Positions 22,147 through 34,553 of a DNA stretch of 64,000 nt are shown in pieces. Each line of letters starts with the position of its first letter. Within the stretch, counting starts at the first letter, position 1. The stretch lies in contig JAODUO010000040.1 in NCBI GenBank assembly GCA_025642075.2, positions 1,047,818 through 1,111,817 on the forward strand, written 5' to 3'. Below the pieces are notes generated by a model. It was not told the DNA's origin, did no database searches, and saw nothing but the letters and a program-made list of their open reading frames with translations. The translations under genes were made by a program, and so were the position numbers. This stretch comes from Ridgeia piscesae. Taxonomy: Eukaryota; Annelida; Polychaeta; Sabellida; Siboglinidae.

Positions 22147-22480
22147 CAGTGTTTCCCCTGAGTAAAATGATGGGCAAGGTGGTAGGGAGGGCTGAGCGAG
22201 CACCGAAGGCATAATGCGACACTAAATATATGGATCCAGGGGCACACCCACCCAGACATTTTTTAAGACGATCTTTAAAATGGTGCATTCTGAAGGGTGT
22301 TTAGCCTACTACCTGGGAAATGAAGAGGAAACAAATGCATAACTACAAGGTAACATCATATAAGCATGTTTATCGCAAGATATAGCTACGAGGTGGCAAT
22401 TTTAGCATATTTTGAGCGAGGTAGGTTAGAAAAACAGTGAGGTGGCCCACCTCATTCATTATGTAGCAGGGGAAACACTG
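22147..22480. mobile_element. hAT-like non-autonomous element
   Basis: The ends are CAGTGTTTCCCCTG and, at the right, its inverted complement CAGGGGAAACACTG, a typical hAT terminal repeat. It is 334 bp with no ORF. An 8-bp target duplication was not evident; the right flank is instead repeated at 22,936-23,028. Confidence 0.7.
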
Positions 22481-22553
22481 TAAGTAATACAATAATAGGT
22501 ACTAAGTCTTGTACTCACTAGCATGATAACAGAATCATTATGTACACGGTAGT
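22464..22553. repeat. Short direct repeat, copy 1 (copy 2 at 22,936-23,028)
   Basis: About 90 bp spanning the hAT right end and its flank (GGTACTAAGTCTTGTACTC ...) recurs at 22,936-23,028 with about eight differences. Confidence 0.85.
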
Positions 22554-22785
22554 CTTTCTAAGAACTAGCCACAGTGACAGGCCACTACAGACCTGTCTGT
22601 AACTGAACATCATGTTGTTAAGCTGTTGATAAATTGTTTCTTTCTCTAGTCAGTGAGTTTGTTCCCTGCCCAGCTGCCACGGGTATGAACTTTAATTATA
22701 GCAGTTCTTTGATGTGCATACATTCCTATAGTCTGATTTGTTTATTTCCGTAGTGCAAGAGCAGTTTCCGTAATACTGTATAATA

Positions 22786-22935
22786 ATATAATAATCTTAA
22801 TCTCAAGATTCCCATCTACCAATTAACCAAAAACTTTAATTTAGATTCCATCATTTGTGCTTACCGGTAAATTAAAGAGTTGACCAAAAACATTATATTG
22901 AGACTCCCTACACATAAGAAATTAGTCAAACAAAT
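22786..22935. repeat. Identical 150-bp repeat, copy 1
   Basis: Identical to 26,206-26,355, same orientation, offset exactly 3,420 bases. Contains TACCGGTAAATTAAAGAG. There is no ORF and no evident terminal repeats. In copy 1 it adjoins the 90-bp direct repeat. Confidence 0.95.
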
Positions 22936-23195
22936 GTAGCAAGGGAAACACCGTAAGTAATACAACAATAGGTACCAAGTCTTGTACTCACTATCATGAT
23001 AACAGAATCATTATGTACACGGTAGTCAATAATTCAACTCAGTTATGCTTTAGGCATTTTTGAAATTCTTACTAAACATGCTGGCATAAGATGTGAACAA
23101 ATTTACAACATTCAGAGAAATTCCACTATAATCAATTTAAATGTATAAAATTAATCTTGATCAATAACATTAACATTTTCAGAAAAGTTTACTAC

Positions 23196-23284
23196 TTAAG
23201 ATCTGGTGTATGCGTAACGCAGAAACTTCGCGATTTTGGTCCTGACTTCAGTTATCGTGGTCTGATGACTTGCAACGACACTCT
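23196..23284 (-). CDS. DUF4806-like gene last exon
   Basis: Acceptor GTTTTCATACAG. Encodes SVVASHQTTITEVRTKIA and then KFLRYAYTRS with stop TAA. Its phase matches the previous exon. Confidence 0.65.
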
Positions 23285-23651
23285 CTGTATGAAAACAAAG
23301 TGGTAACAAATATTTATAATATATCTTCCAATTATCACTAGCAAACATTGGTATAAATAACATTTCATATTTTATGTTGCATTGTCACATTATAATTGTC
23401 ACTATTAACAGGGCTGCTATACATGACAGAAATAATTTCCTTAATGATGGGGGTGTGGGGGTGGGGGCACTACCCTTATGTATGAATATGGACGTACACT
23501 GGGAAGATCACATATATCAACAGTATCCCCTGATCTAGGGACTTTTTGTAACGTCATTTCCCATGAGATGAGTATGGTGATAACAATTTATTCTAGGGAG
23601 AACTCATTGAAATGATGCCCTGCCTTAAAAACAGGGTCTGATTAATATAAC

Positions 23652-23707
<56 letters not shown>
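23652..23707. repeat. (TA)n microsatellite
   Basis: About 28 TA units, in the intron of the DUF4806-like gene. Confidence 0.95.
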
Positions 23708-23710
<3 letters not shown>

Positions 23711-23801
23711 CCAAATCTACCAATATTGTTATATATGTCACTAAACAGGCTATGTTATTCAGGGCATGTTAATAAACATTTAGAAATAAACAATTATTTA
23801 C

Positions 23802-23899
23802 CTTCTATCACACGGCATAGAGCTGTCTTGCCAAAGGCAACCTTTGCCCTGTTGAGTCCCATCATGTTGAATTCCTTCTGCAGGGTAACACTCATCAAC
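23802..23899 (-). CDS. DUF4806-like gene exon (core helices)
   Basis: Acceptor CTGTTCAACAG, donor GTAAAT. Encodes LMSVTLQKEFNMMGLNRA and VAFGKTALCRVIE, the best-conserved part of the domain. Phase 2 in, phase 1 out. Confidence 0.7.
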
Positions 23900-24307
23900 C
23901 TGTTGAACAGAGCAATATTCACAGATAACCATTATAATACATTTTTATTTCATGAAATATCAAGGCTCCCAAGTCCCAACAGCTCACATACTGGTGGCTT
24001 GGGAAAGTGCATATTGAAGCTGGCAAGCTTTCTATATAAATTATGGAAAACCAGCAAAACAGCTATGTCACTGTTAATGACTTACACTTGCTTAATGCAG
24101 GTTTAGTCAAAGCATTTGGGTTGAGTACATATCACTTGGCAAGCGCATGTAATTTCTCGCAAAATGTTTTCCCAACAACTAGACCATTGACCAGTTACAA
24201 GTTATTACTTGGTCATACAGATAGGCTGGAAACATTTGTGATGGGTTTTGGGTGTCTGGTATATATTATGGACAATACTGGGTAGCTCAGCTATAGTAGC
24301 TGAGGTA

Positions 24308-24480
24308 TTGTAGGGCGCACTATAACTCACGGGTAGAGCATCGGACTTTCAAATAAGAGAACCCTTTTTTGAATCCTGTGCTGCCGTGTTAAGCCTTAGG
24401 CAAGTTTTTTCCTATACATCGCGCCACTTCACTCAGCTATATAAATGAGTACCTGGATACAGATGGTGGTTGAAATGTTA
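24308..24480 (+). mobile_element. tRNA-derived SINE, copy 1
   Basis: TAACTCACGGGTAGAGCAT resembles a tRNA A-box region and TTTGAATCCTGTG a B box. The following body (GTGCTGCCGTGT, CACTTCACTCAGC, GAGTACCTGG) is shared with 30,375-30,515, which defines one SINE family. Confidence 0.65.
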
Positions 24481-24510
24481 CATTTGATATACAAATAGAT
24501 ATGCACCTAC

Positions 24511-24575
24511 CTCATGATTGCTTGTTTCACCATGTTTTGGGCGTCAGTCCCACCAATCCTGGCACAATGGGCAAT
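24511..24575 (-). CDS. DUF4806-like gene exon (iGG segment)
   Basis: Acceptor GCTTTCAAAG, donor GTAGGT. Encodes IAHCARIGGTDAQNMVKQ and ends in phase 2, which fits the next exon. Confidence 0.65.
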
Positions 24576-25013
24576 CTTTGAAAGCAACAAATTAAACAGC
24601 ATTAGTTTTAGTATTAATTGTACCTGCCAGGAAACATTTCAATAAAACATTATTTCAGGGTGGTCGTGTCCAGTGTGAATATAGTATATGGGTAGAGGAA
24701 AGATTGAAAAACATTGTTGATTATTGGGTACATGTGCTAGGGATCATAAATTGGCGAGGTGCTGGCTGAAATGTAACAATAATTATAACAAACACTAATT
24801 TATTTATTTAGAAAATGTTGAAATGGATCTGACAAATAACACCAAGACTCACAGGCCTTGTTGTTTAAAACTATATATTATGTTGGAAGATTACCAACTG
24901 CTGTATGATTACCACAGTAGTATTTTCATTATTATTACATTATTTGGGTGACATTCCAAAATTGGTAAATACACAATGTTCTGGGTTGACGGTATACTTT
25001 TTATTATATTTAC

Positions 25014-25168
25014 CAACTTTCTTCTGAACTGTACGTCAGCCAGTTGAACCTCAAATTCTTTTTAACTCTTCCAGTGTCTCAATTGGCCCATCCCACCCAT
25101 ACAAATCATCATCATCGTGGTTGTCAAGTTTCTTTCAATGAGTTTCTGGATGACTCGTTTCAGGAACC
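25014..25168 (-). pseudogene. DUF4806-like gene exon with frameshifts
   Basis: Acceptor TATTTCACAG, donor GTAAAT. It reads FLKRVIQKLIERNL in one frame, DLYGWDGPIETLEELK in a second and FEVQLADVQFRRKL in a third. An extra A in the run at about 25,063 accounts for the second shift. Confidence 0.55.
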
Positions 25169-25235
25169 CTGTGAAATAAATGAAATTATTTGAGTAACAC
25201 TAATATGAATATATAAAAAATATAAAATGATCACA

Positions 25236-25239
25236 ATAT

Positions 25240-25280
<41 letters not shown>
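25236..25280. repeat. (TA)n microsatellite
   Basis: About 20 TA units inside AT-rich DNA. Confidence 0.9.
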
Positions 25281-25281
<1 letters not shown>

Positions 25282-26205
25282 AAAAATTTTTGGATCATTT
25301 TTTAATTTAAATAATAATAATAGTAAAAATAAATAAATAATAAAAAAACCAATGCATTACTACTTTGATAAAGTATGCATATGCTAATAAAACAATCATA
25401 TTCTACCATCTCTTAACAACTTAATCTAGTCCAGTAAATAATCATCATGCTGGGCTCTATCAGTTTGCATCCTAATTAATAAGCACTATAGTCATCAAGC
25501 ATATTGCAAATGATGTTTTTTGTTGCCCTGTCATCCCTTAGGCAGCAATTTGATGCTTGCCTCCTAAGGCAGAAGGAGCAGATGCATGCACTTTGTGTAA
25601 CTTAATCCCATTTGGGATCCATCCCTATAGGGCTCATGACACAGTTAACTTTCCCATTGGCCACCATGTTAGCGTTTTGTAGGATTATAAGGAAACCAGA
25701 CGCAGGAAAATTCTAAAAATTATTGCCTGTTGTTATCATCATCTCAGTGACATGCTGGTCAAGTGTAGTCAAATTCCAATATTTCGTTCTCTCGTAAAGT
25801 GCCGCTATGTATGACACCCGTCACTATTTACAAATGAATGCAGGCAGTAATACAACAGAGGTGTCAACAAGCCAAATCACTGCCAGGTACCCATCCGCTT
25901 AATAAAATCAGCTAAAAATTCACCATTTCACTGTCAACAGCTTCCACAATCACACCTGGAAATCAGACTGCTCAAATGCACTTATGTCACAGCAGGTGAA
26001 TGTTGAAAAAAATCAAAATAAAAAAATATATGGGACTATGTGTCATGTGTCGGTAACCAAACAGGAAGTCTAACTGGGTCATGAGCCCTATAACCTCTTC
26101 ACTGTGTCACTCTATGACTCAGGCAACCACAGCCTACCCTCCAATTATTTGGTGTGGGTAAAGCCATGGCCCCTTTGGTTTCCCCCTGTGGCTACTCCAC
26201 AGCTG

Positions 26206-26355
26206 ATATAATAATCTTAATCTCAAGATTCCCATCTACCAATTAACCAAAAACTTTAATTTAGATTCCATCATTTGTGCTTACCGGTAAATTAAAGAGT
26301 TGACCAAAAACATTATATTGAGACTCCCTACACATAAGAAATTAGTCAAACAAAT
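26206..26355. repeat. Identical 150-bp repeat, copy 2
   Basis: Second copy of 22,786-22,935 without a single difference. The flanks differ, so the repeated unit is exactly this block. Confidence 0.95.
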
Positions 26356-26359
26356 CATA

Positions 26360-28850
26360 TACATGTAGCCAACTATTTGAATAGCATAAATTAAATGCCT
26401 TTGTTTATTTTAGAATAGCAACAGACCAACTATAATTTTTTTTTATTTATTGATAGCAATGTTATATGTATGTCAGGTTATATTATATATTATTATTATA
26501 TTATACTATACATATACACATAAATACATATTAAAATAAATTCCCCACCTTTAAAACAGTTCGATGCCCTTGTGTTTATGCAAGTTTAGCTACTAGTTGT
26601 TGCATATAATCAACAAGATCTGTTGTATGTACCCCTATGCTAAATCCAGATGTGAAATATGATAACCCTGTAGATTCCCACCAAAATGATGGCTATGTAC
26701 TGGAGATTCCACAAGACGCCTCTTATTACAACAACAATCATGCAGAGGTTTTATCAATAAATCCACGGCTAAAACGTCTGTTCTCAGATAACAAGTTACT
26801 GTGTCTACAAATGACACAATTTAGCGTTTGACTATGGCATGATTTGGACTAATTTTGCGGCACTGCAATTAAATCACCTCAGGCTCAGCTTAGCTAGCAT
26901 TTACGGTTACTTTACTGGCTCAACAATAAATGTCGCTGTCATGCATGTCGTTCAGAACGTCATAATTTTTTTTATACTTGATATATAGAGATGGTTTTAT
27001 GAAAGCTCACATCATTATATTTCATAATAAATTTAGAAACGGAAACATGGTGCATATTATTTATAAATAAAAACATTTACTAGATTTAACAATATTTAAC
27101 AAGATTGCTATCCGAGAGTGAACTCCACATCGCTCTTCTGAGACTGACGTGTTGTAGATGTTGTTTTTAAACACGCAACAGTCTGCATGGAAATGGTCAA
27201 GGACCAATGAATATTTTGTATATTTGTAATAATTATTATTTATTTTTCAAAAATTTCTGTTCGCAAACTTCATGTTACATCTACGTCATCAGATTGCTGT
27301 TTGTGTAAATGCATTCTATGTTACATCTGGAAGTAATTACTAGAGATATCCAGTAAAAACATAAGACCAGGATAAACCACTAGAATTTCGATTTTTTTAT
27401 TTAATTGTAATTTTGTTTTTTTGCACCTTATTTACATCATGTTATCATTCTATACACACATGAAATGCCACATTTAAGTAGGGTTTGCAAAATATATAAA
27501 AACTTGCATTTTAGTGACTGCCTGTCAGGTCATATTCACCTAATTAAATATGCATAAATTTAAATACACTTTTTTCGCGATCTACTGAACCAATTTACAT
27601 AGATCTGGTTTTCACCAACTTGTCCAGAAAAACACTTAGTGCATCCGTAATACAGCCAGCAACTTTTATTGTAAACTCGGTTTCTATTGGTTGTTGTTTG
27701 TACAGCAGTATAGGCAGAGCGTCCGAATGAGCCAATCAGAGAGAAGCTTATGACTGTGCTTTGGCCTGGCCAACTTCCTGCCTAGGAAACTTGTGCAAGA
27801 AGCTGCTGGAGATTTTATTTTGGAGAGATCGTTTTTGACTACTAGTGCTTGATAAGGTGTAAATTGAACGTTGTGTTACACATCAATACATCAGACTTCA
27901 TCAGGTATGTATAACCATAATCATTGTATTGAATAAAAAGGTTTTGTTAACGTAGGAAGCAAACAGATGTGACAGCAGTGCGTGATCATTTTGGCCGCGT
28001 CACTGACTGAACTGGCTTTCGTCTGTCAGTCAGACACTGGTGCTGCATTTAGTAATTTTGGTTATATTATACTTCCAGCATAATTGCTTGGGTTTATCTT
28101 GTAAAATGTATTTGAGAATATTTTGTTTGGGATCATGTCAGCTTTGGGGCGCACAGCTTATCTAGACCAGTCTACTATTATAAAAAGGATGTAGTAGTCA
28201 GGGTTCCTACTGTGTTAAAGGGCAAAAAAAGGCAACGGTTTCGTATCATACACTTAATAGAGTTTATACAAACTAACAATTTCCACATATACTCAATTTT
28301 TTAACGTCAGCGGTTTACCCAGAATGTGACCTTAAAGTCTAAAAATCTAACGAAATCCATGATGGCCTAGACACCACCATCTTAACCGGTGACGTATTCG
28401 TTTAGCTTGGCCTGGCGATGAATGTTCGACATGTTGTCGTTCGTCTTGGTTGTGGGCGTCGTGTACGGCAAATGGTGGCGCGATAAACAACAAAACAGCG
28501 CCACCAAACGGAACCCGGATAAACAAAGCCTCCGCATCGCGCTCGAATAATTATTTATATTAACAATATTATTATTAAACTAGTTTCATAAATACTAGTG
28601 CGTGCAATAAACACTCTATAAAAATGCTATTGGATGTGTGTTTTTGTACGCGTAACCGTAAGTAAAGTAGGGAGAAAGATGACATGGTAGTGCCACCAAG
28701 CGAGAGCGTCACGTACGATCCTTGGTTTGGATAACGAGGCTAAGCGAAGTCTGACCTAGGCTAAGATCGCTCACAGAAAACAGTTATTATACAAACTAAC
28801 TCTACAATAAAGTTTTTAAAAAATTCACATTTTATGTTATATTATTTTTA
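26360..28850. other. No recognised gene; possible untranslated first exon near 27,780-27,903
   Basis: Mostly AT-rich DNA. An open frame on the plus strand at 26,635-26,831 (64 codons, contains NDGYVLEIPQDASYYNNN) has no recognised domain or clear splice sites. At 27,720-27,903 the sequence includes CCAATCAGAG (a CCAAT-box-like site) and then a consensus donor CAG/GTATGT at 27,903-27,904. This could be the promoter and non-coding first exon of a plus-strand transcript, but nothing downstream confirms it. Confidence 0.25.
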
Positions 28851-28854
28851 AACA

Positions 28855-29995
28855 AACACGCCAGTGGACAGGTCACAAGAGTCACTTGTTTGTCCTGTTG
28901 TGTCCTTCACAATTAGAGTTAAGTGTCACTGATAGTGGACCGGTCACAAGAGTCACTTGTGTGTCCTGTTGTGTCCTTCACAATTAGAGTTAAGTGTCAC
29001 TGACAGTGGACAGGTCACAATAGTCACTTGTATGTCCTATTGTGACCTTCACAATTAGAGTTAAGTGTCACTGACAGTGGACAAGTCACAAGAGTCACTT
29101 GTGTGTCCTGTTGTGTCCTTCACAATTAGAGTTAAGTGTCACTGACAGTGGACCGGTCACAAGAGTCACTTGTGTGTCCTGTTGTGTCCTTCACAATTAG
29201 AGTTAAGTGTCACTGATAGTGGACCGGTCACAAGAGTCACTTGTGTGTCCTGTTGTGTCCTTCACAATTAGAGTTAAGTGTCACTGACAGTGGACAGGTC
29301 ACAAGATTCACTTGTGTGTCCTATTATGTCCTTCACAATTAGAGTTCAGTGTCACTGACAGTGGACCGGTCACAAGAGTCGCTTGTGTGTCCTGTTGTGT
29401 CCTTCACAATTAGAGTTAAGTGTCACTGACAGTGGACCGGTCACAAGAGTCACTTGTGTGTCCTGTTGTGTCCTTCACAATTAGAGTTAAGTGTCACTGA
29501 CAGTGGACCGGTCACAAGAGTCACTTGTGTGTCCTGTTGTGTCCTTCACAATTAGAGTTAAGTGTCACTGACAGTGGACAGGTCACAAGATTCACTTGTG
29601 TGTCCTATTATGTCCTTCACAATTAGAGTTAAGTGTCACTGACAGTGGACCGGTCACAAGAGTCACTTGTGTGTCCTATTGTGTCCTTCACAATTAGAGT
29701 TAAGTGTCACTGACAGTGGACAGGTCACAAGAGTCACTTGTGTGTCCTATTGTGTCCTTCACAATTAGAGTTAAGTGTCACTGACAGTGGACAGGTCACA
29801 AGAGTCACTTGTGTGTCCTATTGTGTCCTTCACAATTAGAGTTAAGTGTCACTGACAGTGGACAGGTCACAAGAGTCACTTGTGTGTCCTATTGTGTCCT
29901 TCACAATTAGAGTTAAGTGTCACTGACAGTGGACAGGTCACAAGATTCACTTGTGTGTCCTAGTATGTCCTTCACAATTAGAGTTATGTTTCACT
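28855..29995. repeat. 71-bp minisatellite, about 16 copies
   Basis: The unit contains CAATTAGAGTTAAGTGTCAC, then a GTGGACCGGTCACAAGAGTC block and TGTGTCCTGTTGTGTCCTT. Copies vary mainly at GGACAGG/GGACCGG and CCTGTTG/CCTATTG, in blocks that suggest recent multi-unit duplication. Confidence 0.97.
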
Positions 29996-30319
29996 TCATT
30001 TCTGCTGTTAGTAGCAGGTTTGCTTCCATCTGTAATGTTTATGAAGACTATCGTCATTGCTACTATCGTTAACTGCAATATAAAAAAAATCATCACTAAT
30101 GTTACAAAACAATTCTTCTAAATAAGCTATTCCTTGGTGAGTCGCCTTCACCGACATAATTGTCAACAGTGTGGTAACCCATGATTACATTATTAAAATG
30201 CTAAAACTTTTGTATTAACAGATGATATATAATGTTCCTCCACATGTGGATAGGTGTGAATAAAACCAATTTGAATAGCTGATGTCATGAAAGACGACAA
30301 TTTGGCATGTTGTACTGAA

Positions 30320-30515
30320 GAGTCAAGGTGGCTGGTGTTTCACCCTGTCACATAGAAATGGTTAAACTCTGAATCAAAAGAACCCTGGTTAGAATCCAGT
30401 GCTGCCGTGTCACATCTTTGTATCAAACCTTCAGCAAGTTTGTTGAATACATTTCCCCAGTTCATTCAGCCATATCAAGGAATACCTGGCTGTAGACAGT
30501 GGTGGATATGTGTAT
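30320..30515 (+). mobile_element. tRNA-derived SINE, copy 2
   Basis: The same body as at 24.3 kb: GAATCCAGTGCTGCCGTGT, CAGCAAGTTTGTTGAATAC, TTCATTCAGCCATATCAA, TACCTGGCTG. The tRNA-like head is more decayed than in copy 1. Confidence 0.6.
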
Positions 30516-30979
30516 GAAATTATATTGAGTGTACTGAGCTATAGAAGACCCTAAAACAATGTGTTGTGTTTGTAGGTGGGTCTGATTGCTGTGAGACGAA
30601 CAGGACGACTGAGAGGCTCAGAGAAAGTCAATGGCAAGCCAGACAAGGAGTAGATTCCTGTACATTTGACAAAATAAACCTGTGCCGTGGATTTACTGTT
30701 CTCCGTTTTTTTGTCAGGTTATGTTCAGGTTCTAGGGATCTTAGAAAAGTAATCATCATGTCTCCAGAGATGACTGCCGTTACAGAAACTGGCGTCATGT
30801 TACAATATTACAGAAACTGCTGTATTTCGGAAATACACTATAGAACTTATAAATATAGAAACAGTTACACACAAGTAGCCCTGTATCTTGTTAACATGAT
30901 AATAATTACATTTCTTAACTTGAATCTTTTCACTTGTATCATTCCACCAACTGGCATATATTTCTCCCATTTCCTTAAT

Positions 30980-31470
30980 TCGACACCCACATTGCATCCC
31001 TTCCTTCCTTCTTTCCATAATCTTCACATCTACACATCGATCCTCAATCCCTTCAGTTCATCCCTCCGTCTGCCAAAGTTTCACCGACACCCTCTTCCTC
31101 CCACCAACACACTGAAATACTCCCTCCTTCAGCGTCAAGGCTACACGTCGGTCCTTAATCCCTTCACCCTTTCCCTCCCGCTGATGCGCTGAAATACTTC
31201 CTCCTTCGCCCTCCCCCTTCAGCGGTTAAACCTCTCTCATTCCCACATCTCTCCCCATTCTCCTTCCTCCACCTTTCTCTGCCCTTGGTCCTCCCGCCCC
31301 CTCCCCTCTGTACCACACCACCGGTCTCCCCTTTCCCATATTATCCTTATCGCCATTCCTGTTACTCCCCACCTTTCGCCCTGCCCCTCGTCATCCACAC
31401 GTGTTCTTCACCCTCACCCCCGCCCAACTCCACCTTTGTTCCACGCACCCCCCTCGTATCATCCACCCTA
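30980..31470. repeat. C/T-rich tract
   Basis: Irregular pyrimidine-rich DNA with CCTTCC, CCCTCC and CTCCC clusters. The Pro/Ser-rich frames are low complexity and do not look like genes. Confidence 0.6.
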
Positions 31471-31699
31471 GTTGGACAGAAAGGGTTGTCAGGGAGGGGA
31501 GGGTATGTAGAGGAAGGATGCGGGTTTGAACAGAGAGGGTGCTATAGGAAGCGACGTACTCTGTCAAGCAAATGTGAAAGAAGGAACAAACAAACTTATT
31601 AATATTAATTATTTTAACGTAATTAATTATTAGTCAACGTTATTTGTGTACTTAGTCAGTAGCAGAAAATAGTTAATACGGTTAACGTTAAAGAAACAC

Positions 31700-32640
31700 A
31701 ACCAATTAACATCGGTGATTTGCAAACTATTAGAAAGACTAAATAAAGATCACTTGGTTGATTTTCCTATTAAAAATAACTTGATAAAGCCATCTCAACA
31801 TGGGTTTCTAAAAGCGAGGTCATGCTTAACAAATATGTTATGTTATTTGGAAGATGTCACAAAGTGGGTAGACGAGGGATCACCAGTAGATATAGTCTGC
31901 TTAGATTTGTTTTTAAACCTTTGACAAAGTGCTACATCAAAGATTGCTACTTAATCTGAAGGCCCATGGCATAGGAAATGGTATGATTAACTGGGTAGAA
32001 AAATTGCTTATTGATAGAAGACAAAGAGTAGTAGTTGATGGGGAGGTTTCAAACTGGAAATCTGTTTTGAGAGGAGTACTGCAGGAATCGGTATTGGGAC
32101 CTATTTTATTCTTAATATATATCAATGTTTTGGATGATGATATAATACAATAAAAAATGATGCATATAGACAACATTTACAAGATGATCATTCTTAATAA
32201 GTTTACCGAATGGTCTGAGAAGTGGCAAATGCTGTTTAATTTAGGGAAGTGTAAATGCCTCCATATAGGACATGGGAATGAAGATGAACAGTATACATTG
32301 GGTGGTACTGTACTAAATACTACCTCAAAGGAAAAGGACTTAGGATTAACTATTAGTGCTGACATGAAGGGATCAGAGCAGTGTGGAATTGCAGCAGTGA
32401 AGGGAAACCAAATTCTTGGATTAATTTGGCGAAATATAGTGTACAATGAAAAATAACAAATTATACCGCTGTAGAAAACAACAGTTAGGCCTCGTTTCTA
32501 ATATTGTATATGTACAAGCAAGGAGGCTATATTGCAAGAAGGGTATTGATATGCTAGAAAGATAACAAAGGAGAGCAACCAAAATGATACGAAAACTCAG
32601 GAATATTAGTTATTATACAGCCGACGAGTTGGAATTCTTA
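31700..32640 (+). pseudogene. Decayed non-LTR reverse transcriptase fragment
   Basis: In order along the plus strand: ICKLLERLNKDHLVD, SQHGFLKARSCLTNMLCYLE, VDIVCLDL (normally followed by QKAFDKV), then after a frameshift DKVLHQRLLLNLKAHGIG and VLGPILFLIYIN, then WSEKWQMLFNLGKCKCLHIG and KEKDLGLTISADMK. The catalytic FADD block is deleted between 32,145 and 32,190, and several stops follow to about 32,640 (RATKMI and PKLRNIS-like remnants). It is a different LINE lineage from the 43-kb copy, and inactive. No flanking target duplication was identified. Confidence 0.9.
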
Positions 32641-32763
32641 GTTACCTCAGTATTCGCCAGATGTCACCATCGGCGTTTGCGGGTTCACCGTGGTGAATGT
32701 GTCGTATGTGTTCTACGTGACAATCACTCAGACCCGGTCGGACTCGGACGCAACTCTCGAGCA

Positions 32764-32816
32764 GAGAGGGAGAGAGAGAGGAGAGAGAGAGAGAAGGAGA
32801 GAGAGAGAGAGACATG
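32764..32816. repeat. (GA)n microsatellite
   Basis: AGAGAG runs with AGGG interruptions. Confidence 0.9.
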
Positions 32817-33369
32817 TTAGTCTTGACATGCACTAATGTTAGACCTGATGTATACTTCATATAGGGGTAATACCTGATGCATATTGTGTACAGGGGTAGT
32901 GGGTGAAATTACCAATGACAACAATTAATATGGGCATCTGGCCACATGATACAACACATATCTTGGGTTGTTTCCTTTGCCTTCCTTCAAACACACACAG
33001 TGATGTGAATTGCTGTGAAACACATTTGCACCTTCGAGGATTTGTTTGACATTAATGTGAAATACTATTTTTATTATTTCACACAAGATAAATGACACAC
33101 AGTGACCAGTGCAAATTTATTCAAACCAGATAGAAAATATGAATAAAATACAAAATAGCTATAAACAATATATGCTACCAGTAGGTATATTCCATATATA
33201 CATGAAATGGTGTAAAAGCAGACTCCATTTCACAGTGTCTGGTGATGGAAACAAACAGCTGCAATACCATGACACTATAGCAAGTACACACTATAACATA
33301 ACAACACCATAAGATCAAACAAATAATATTCATTGTGTTATTCCTGGTTTTAAAGTGCAAAAAACTACT

Positions 33370-33625
33370 AAAAGATCTAGGATGTGAACTGAAATCCACC
33401 GTTCTGGAGAAACATCATCTGCTGCAGTTATACACAGTGCTGGTTGTATATAACATTGTGCAACATCAACATCTTTGTGACTTTCGGTGGACGGTGTAAC
33501 TGCTTCCTGTGTCAGTGAATTCCACAGTGTGATTGAACGCACATAGACTGAGTAAGTTGTAAGTTGTGCAGGCGGCTGGCAGTGTTTGTAGTTTGTGTTC
33601 GTGCTTTCGTCTGGTGCAGGCATCT
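33370..33625 (-). pseudogene. Possible C-terminal remnant of a LINE ORF2
   Basis: The minus frame contains QLTTYSVYVRSITLWNSLTQ, which resembles the 'F-x-R-x-I-x-x-WNSLP' end of many LINE proteins. Nothing else of the element is recognisable, so this is weak. Confidence 0.3.
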
Positions 33626-34553
33626 GCTGTAAGCATACTCAGTTGGGTGTAACATCATGAAACATCTTGTTTAATCTTGGCGGATGGCTAGCAAGCACAC
33701 TTGCAAAACAAATGTCACACACATACACCAATAGATATACATGAAGTCTCAGATTCGTCATCCATTTGTCATTACAAAGAGTGAGGTGAAATAGAGTGTT
33801 CCTGGTGACTTACTCTGTGATGGTGACAAACTGTAAATCAGTGACAGTTCGCATTCATAGAAACTGAAAACGACATTGTTGTTTTTTTAATTCCAATATT
33901 ACTCTAATAAATATGTTAAAAAAATCAAATATTATGGTATAATGTGATTTATCAAGTGAGTGGATAAAAAATTAAACTTATATATTTAACAGAAGGCAAT
34001 ATGTGTAGTAGTGATAATAGCTTAAATAGAAACAGTAAACACCTGGTGCACTACTGCCAGGGGCCTTTGCTTTTTCTATTCTATATGAATGACATTGCTG
34101 TAAACTTGGCATGTACATTTGTCGTATGAAGGGAAGTGATGTGTGCACAACCAGTAGTGTTTCTACGTGGACAGAAAACACTGACAGGGATTGAACCTGT
34201 CACACACAACACTTAATGTGGCCCATTACTCACACATCAATGCACAGCAAACATGTAATACACTAACACAAATGTATGTTTACATTAAACCAATATGTGG
34301 TACACATTAAACCAAGATGGTAGACATCACACCTGTATCTACAGATTGTTTAAACAAGGGCTGAAATGCTGGACCTAACTCAACAGCACACTCTTTAAGT
34401 AAGCGACCTGGAATGTTTTCTCTATCAGGAAATTTATTAGCCTTAGATTTTAAAAATTGATTTGGACATCCAATGTAGACATTTCAATATCACTTGGAAT
34501 GGGTAAAGAACCAGTGACTCACATTCAATAGAAACATCAGTAGTGGAAGGGAC

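Larger units (their letters stand above)
23196..25168 (-). pseudogene. DUF4806-domain gene, C-terminal four exons (upstream exon frameshifted)
   Basis: Four minus-strand segments bounded by good splice sites join in phase: 25,014-25,168, 24,511-24,575, 23,802-23,899 and 23,196-23,284 (stop TAA). The joined product contains IETLEELK, FEVQLADVQFRRKL, IAHCARIGG, LMSVTLQKEFNMMG and TKIAKFLRYA. This follows the DUF4806 pattern: a leucine-rich helix, then iGG and a C-terminal helical segment. The function of the domain is unknown; it is common in invertebrate proteins that behave like repetitive or transposon-linked genes. The first of these exons needs two frame corrections, one at an A homopolymer, so either the gene is decaying or the assembly has indel errors. 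No exons further 5' were identified. Confidence 0.65.

Noticed and set aside
26635..26831. 64-codon plus ORF with plausible protein composition
   Set aside because: It has no domain, no clear splice sites, and an equally open antisense frame.
28855..29995. CRISPR-like repeat arrays (71-bp and 26-bp arrays)
   Set aside because: The repeats are contiguous without unique spacers, and the genome is animal.
34185..34250. T-arm-like ACAGG TTCAATC CCTGT on the minus strand
   Set aside because: The T-stem is perfect but I could not build a D-arm or acceptor stem; it is not called as a tRNA.
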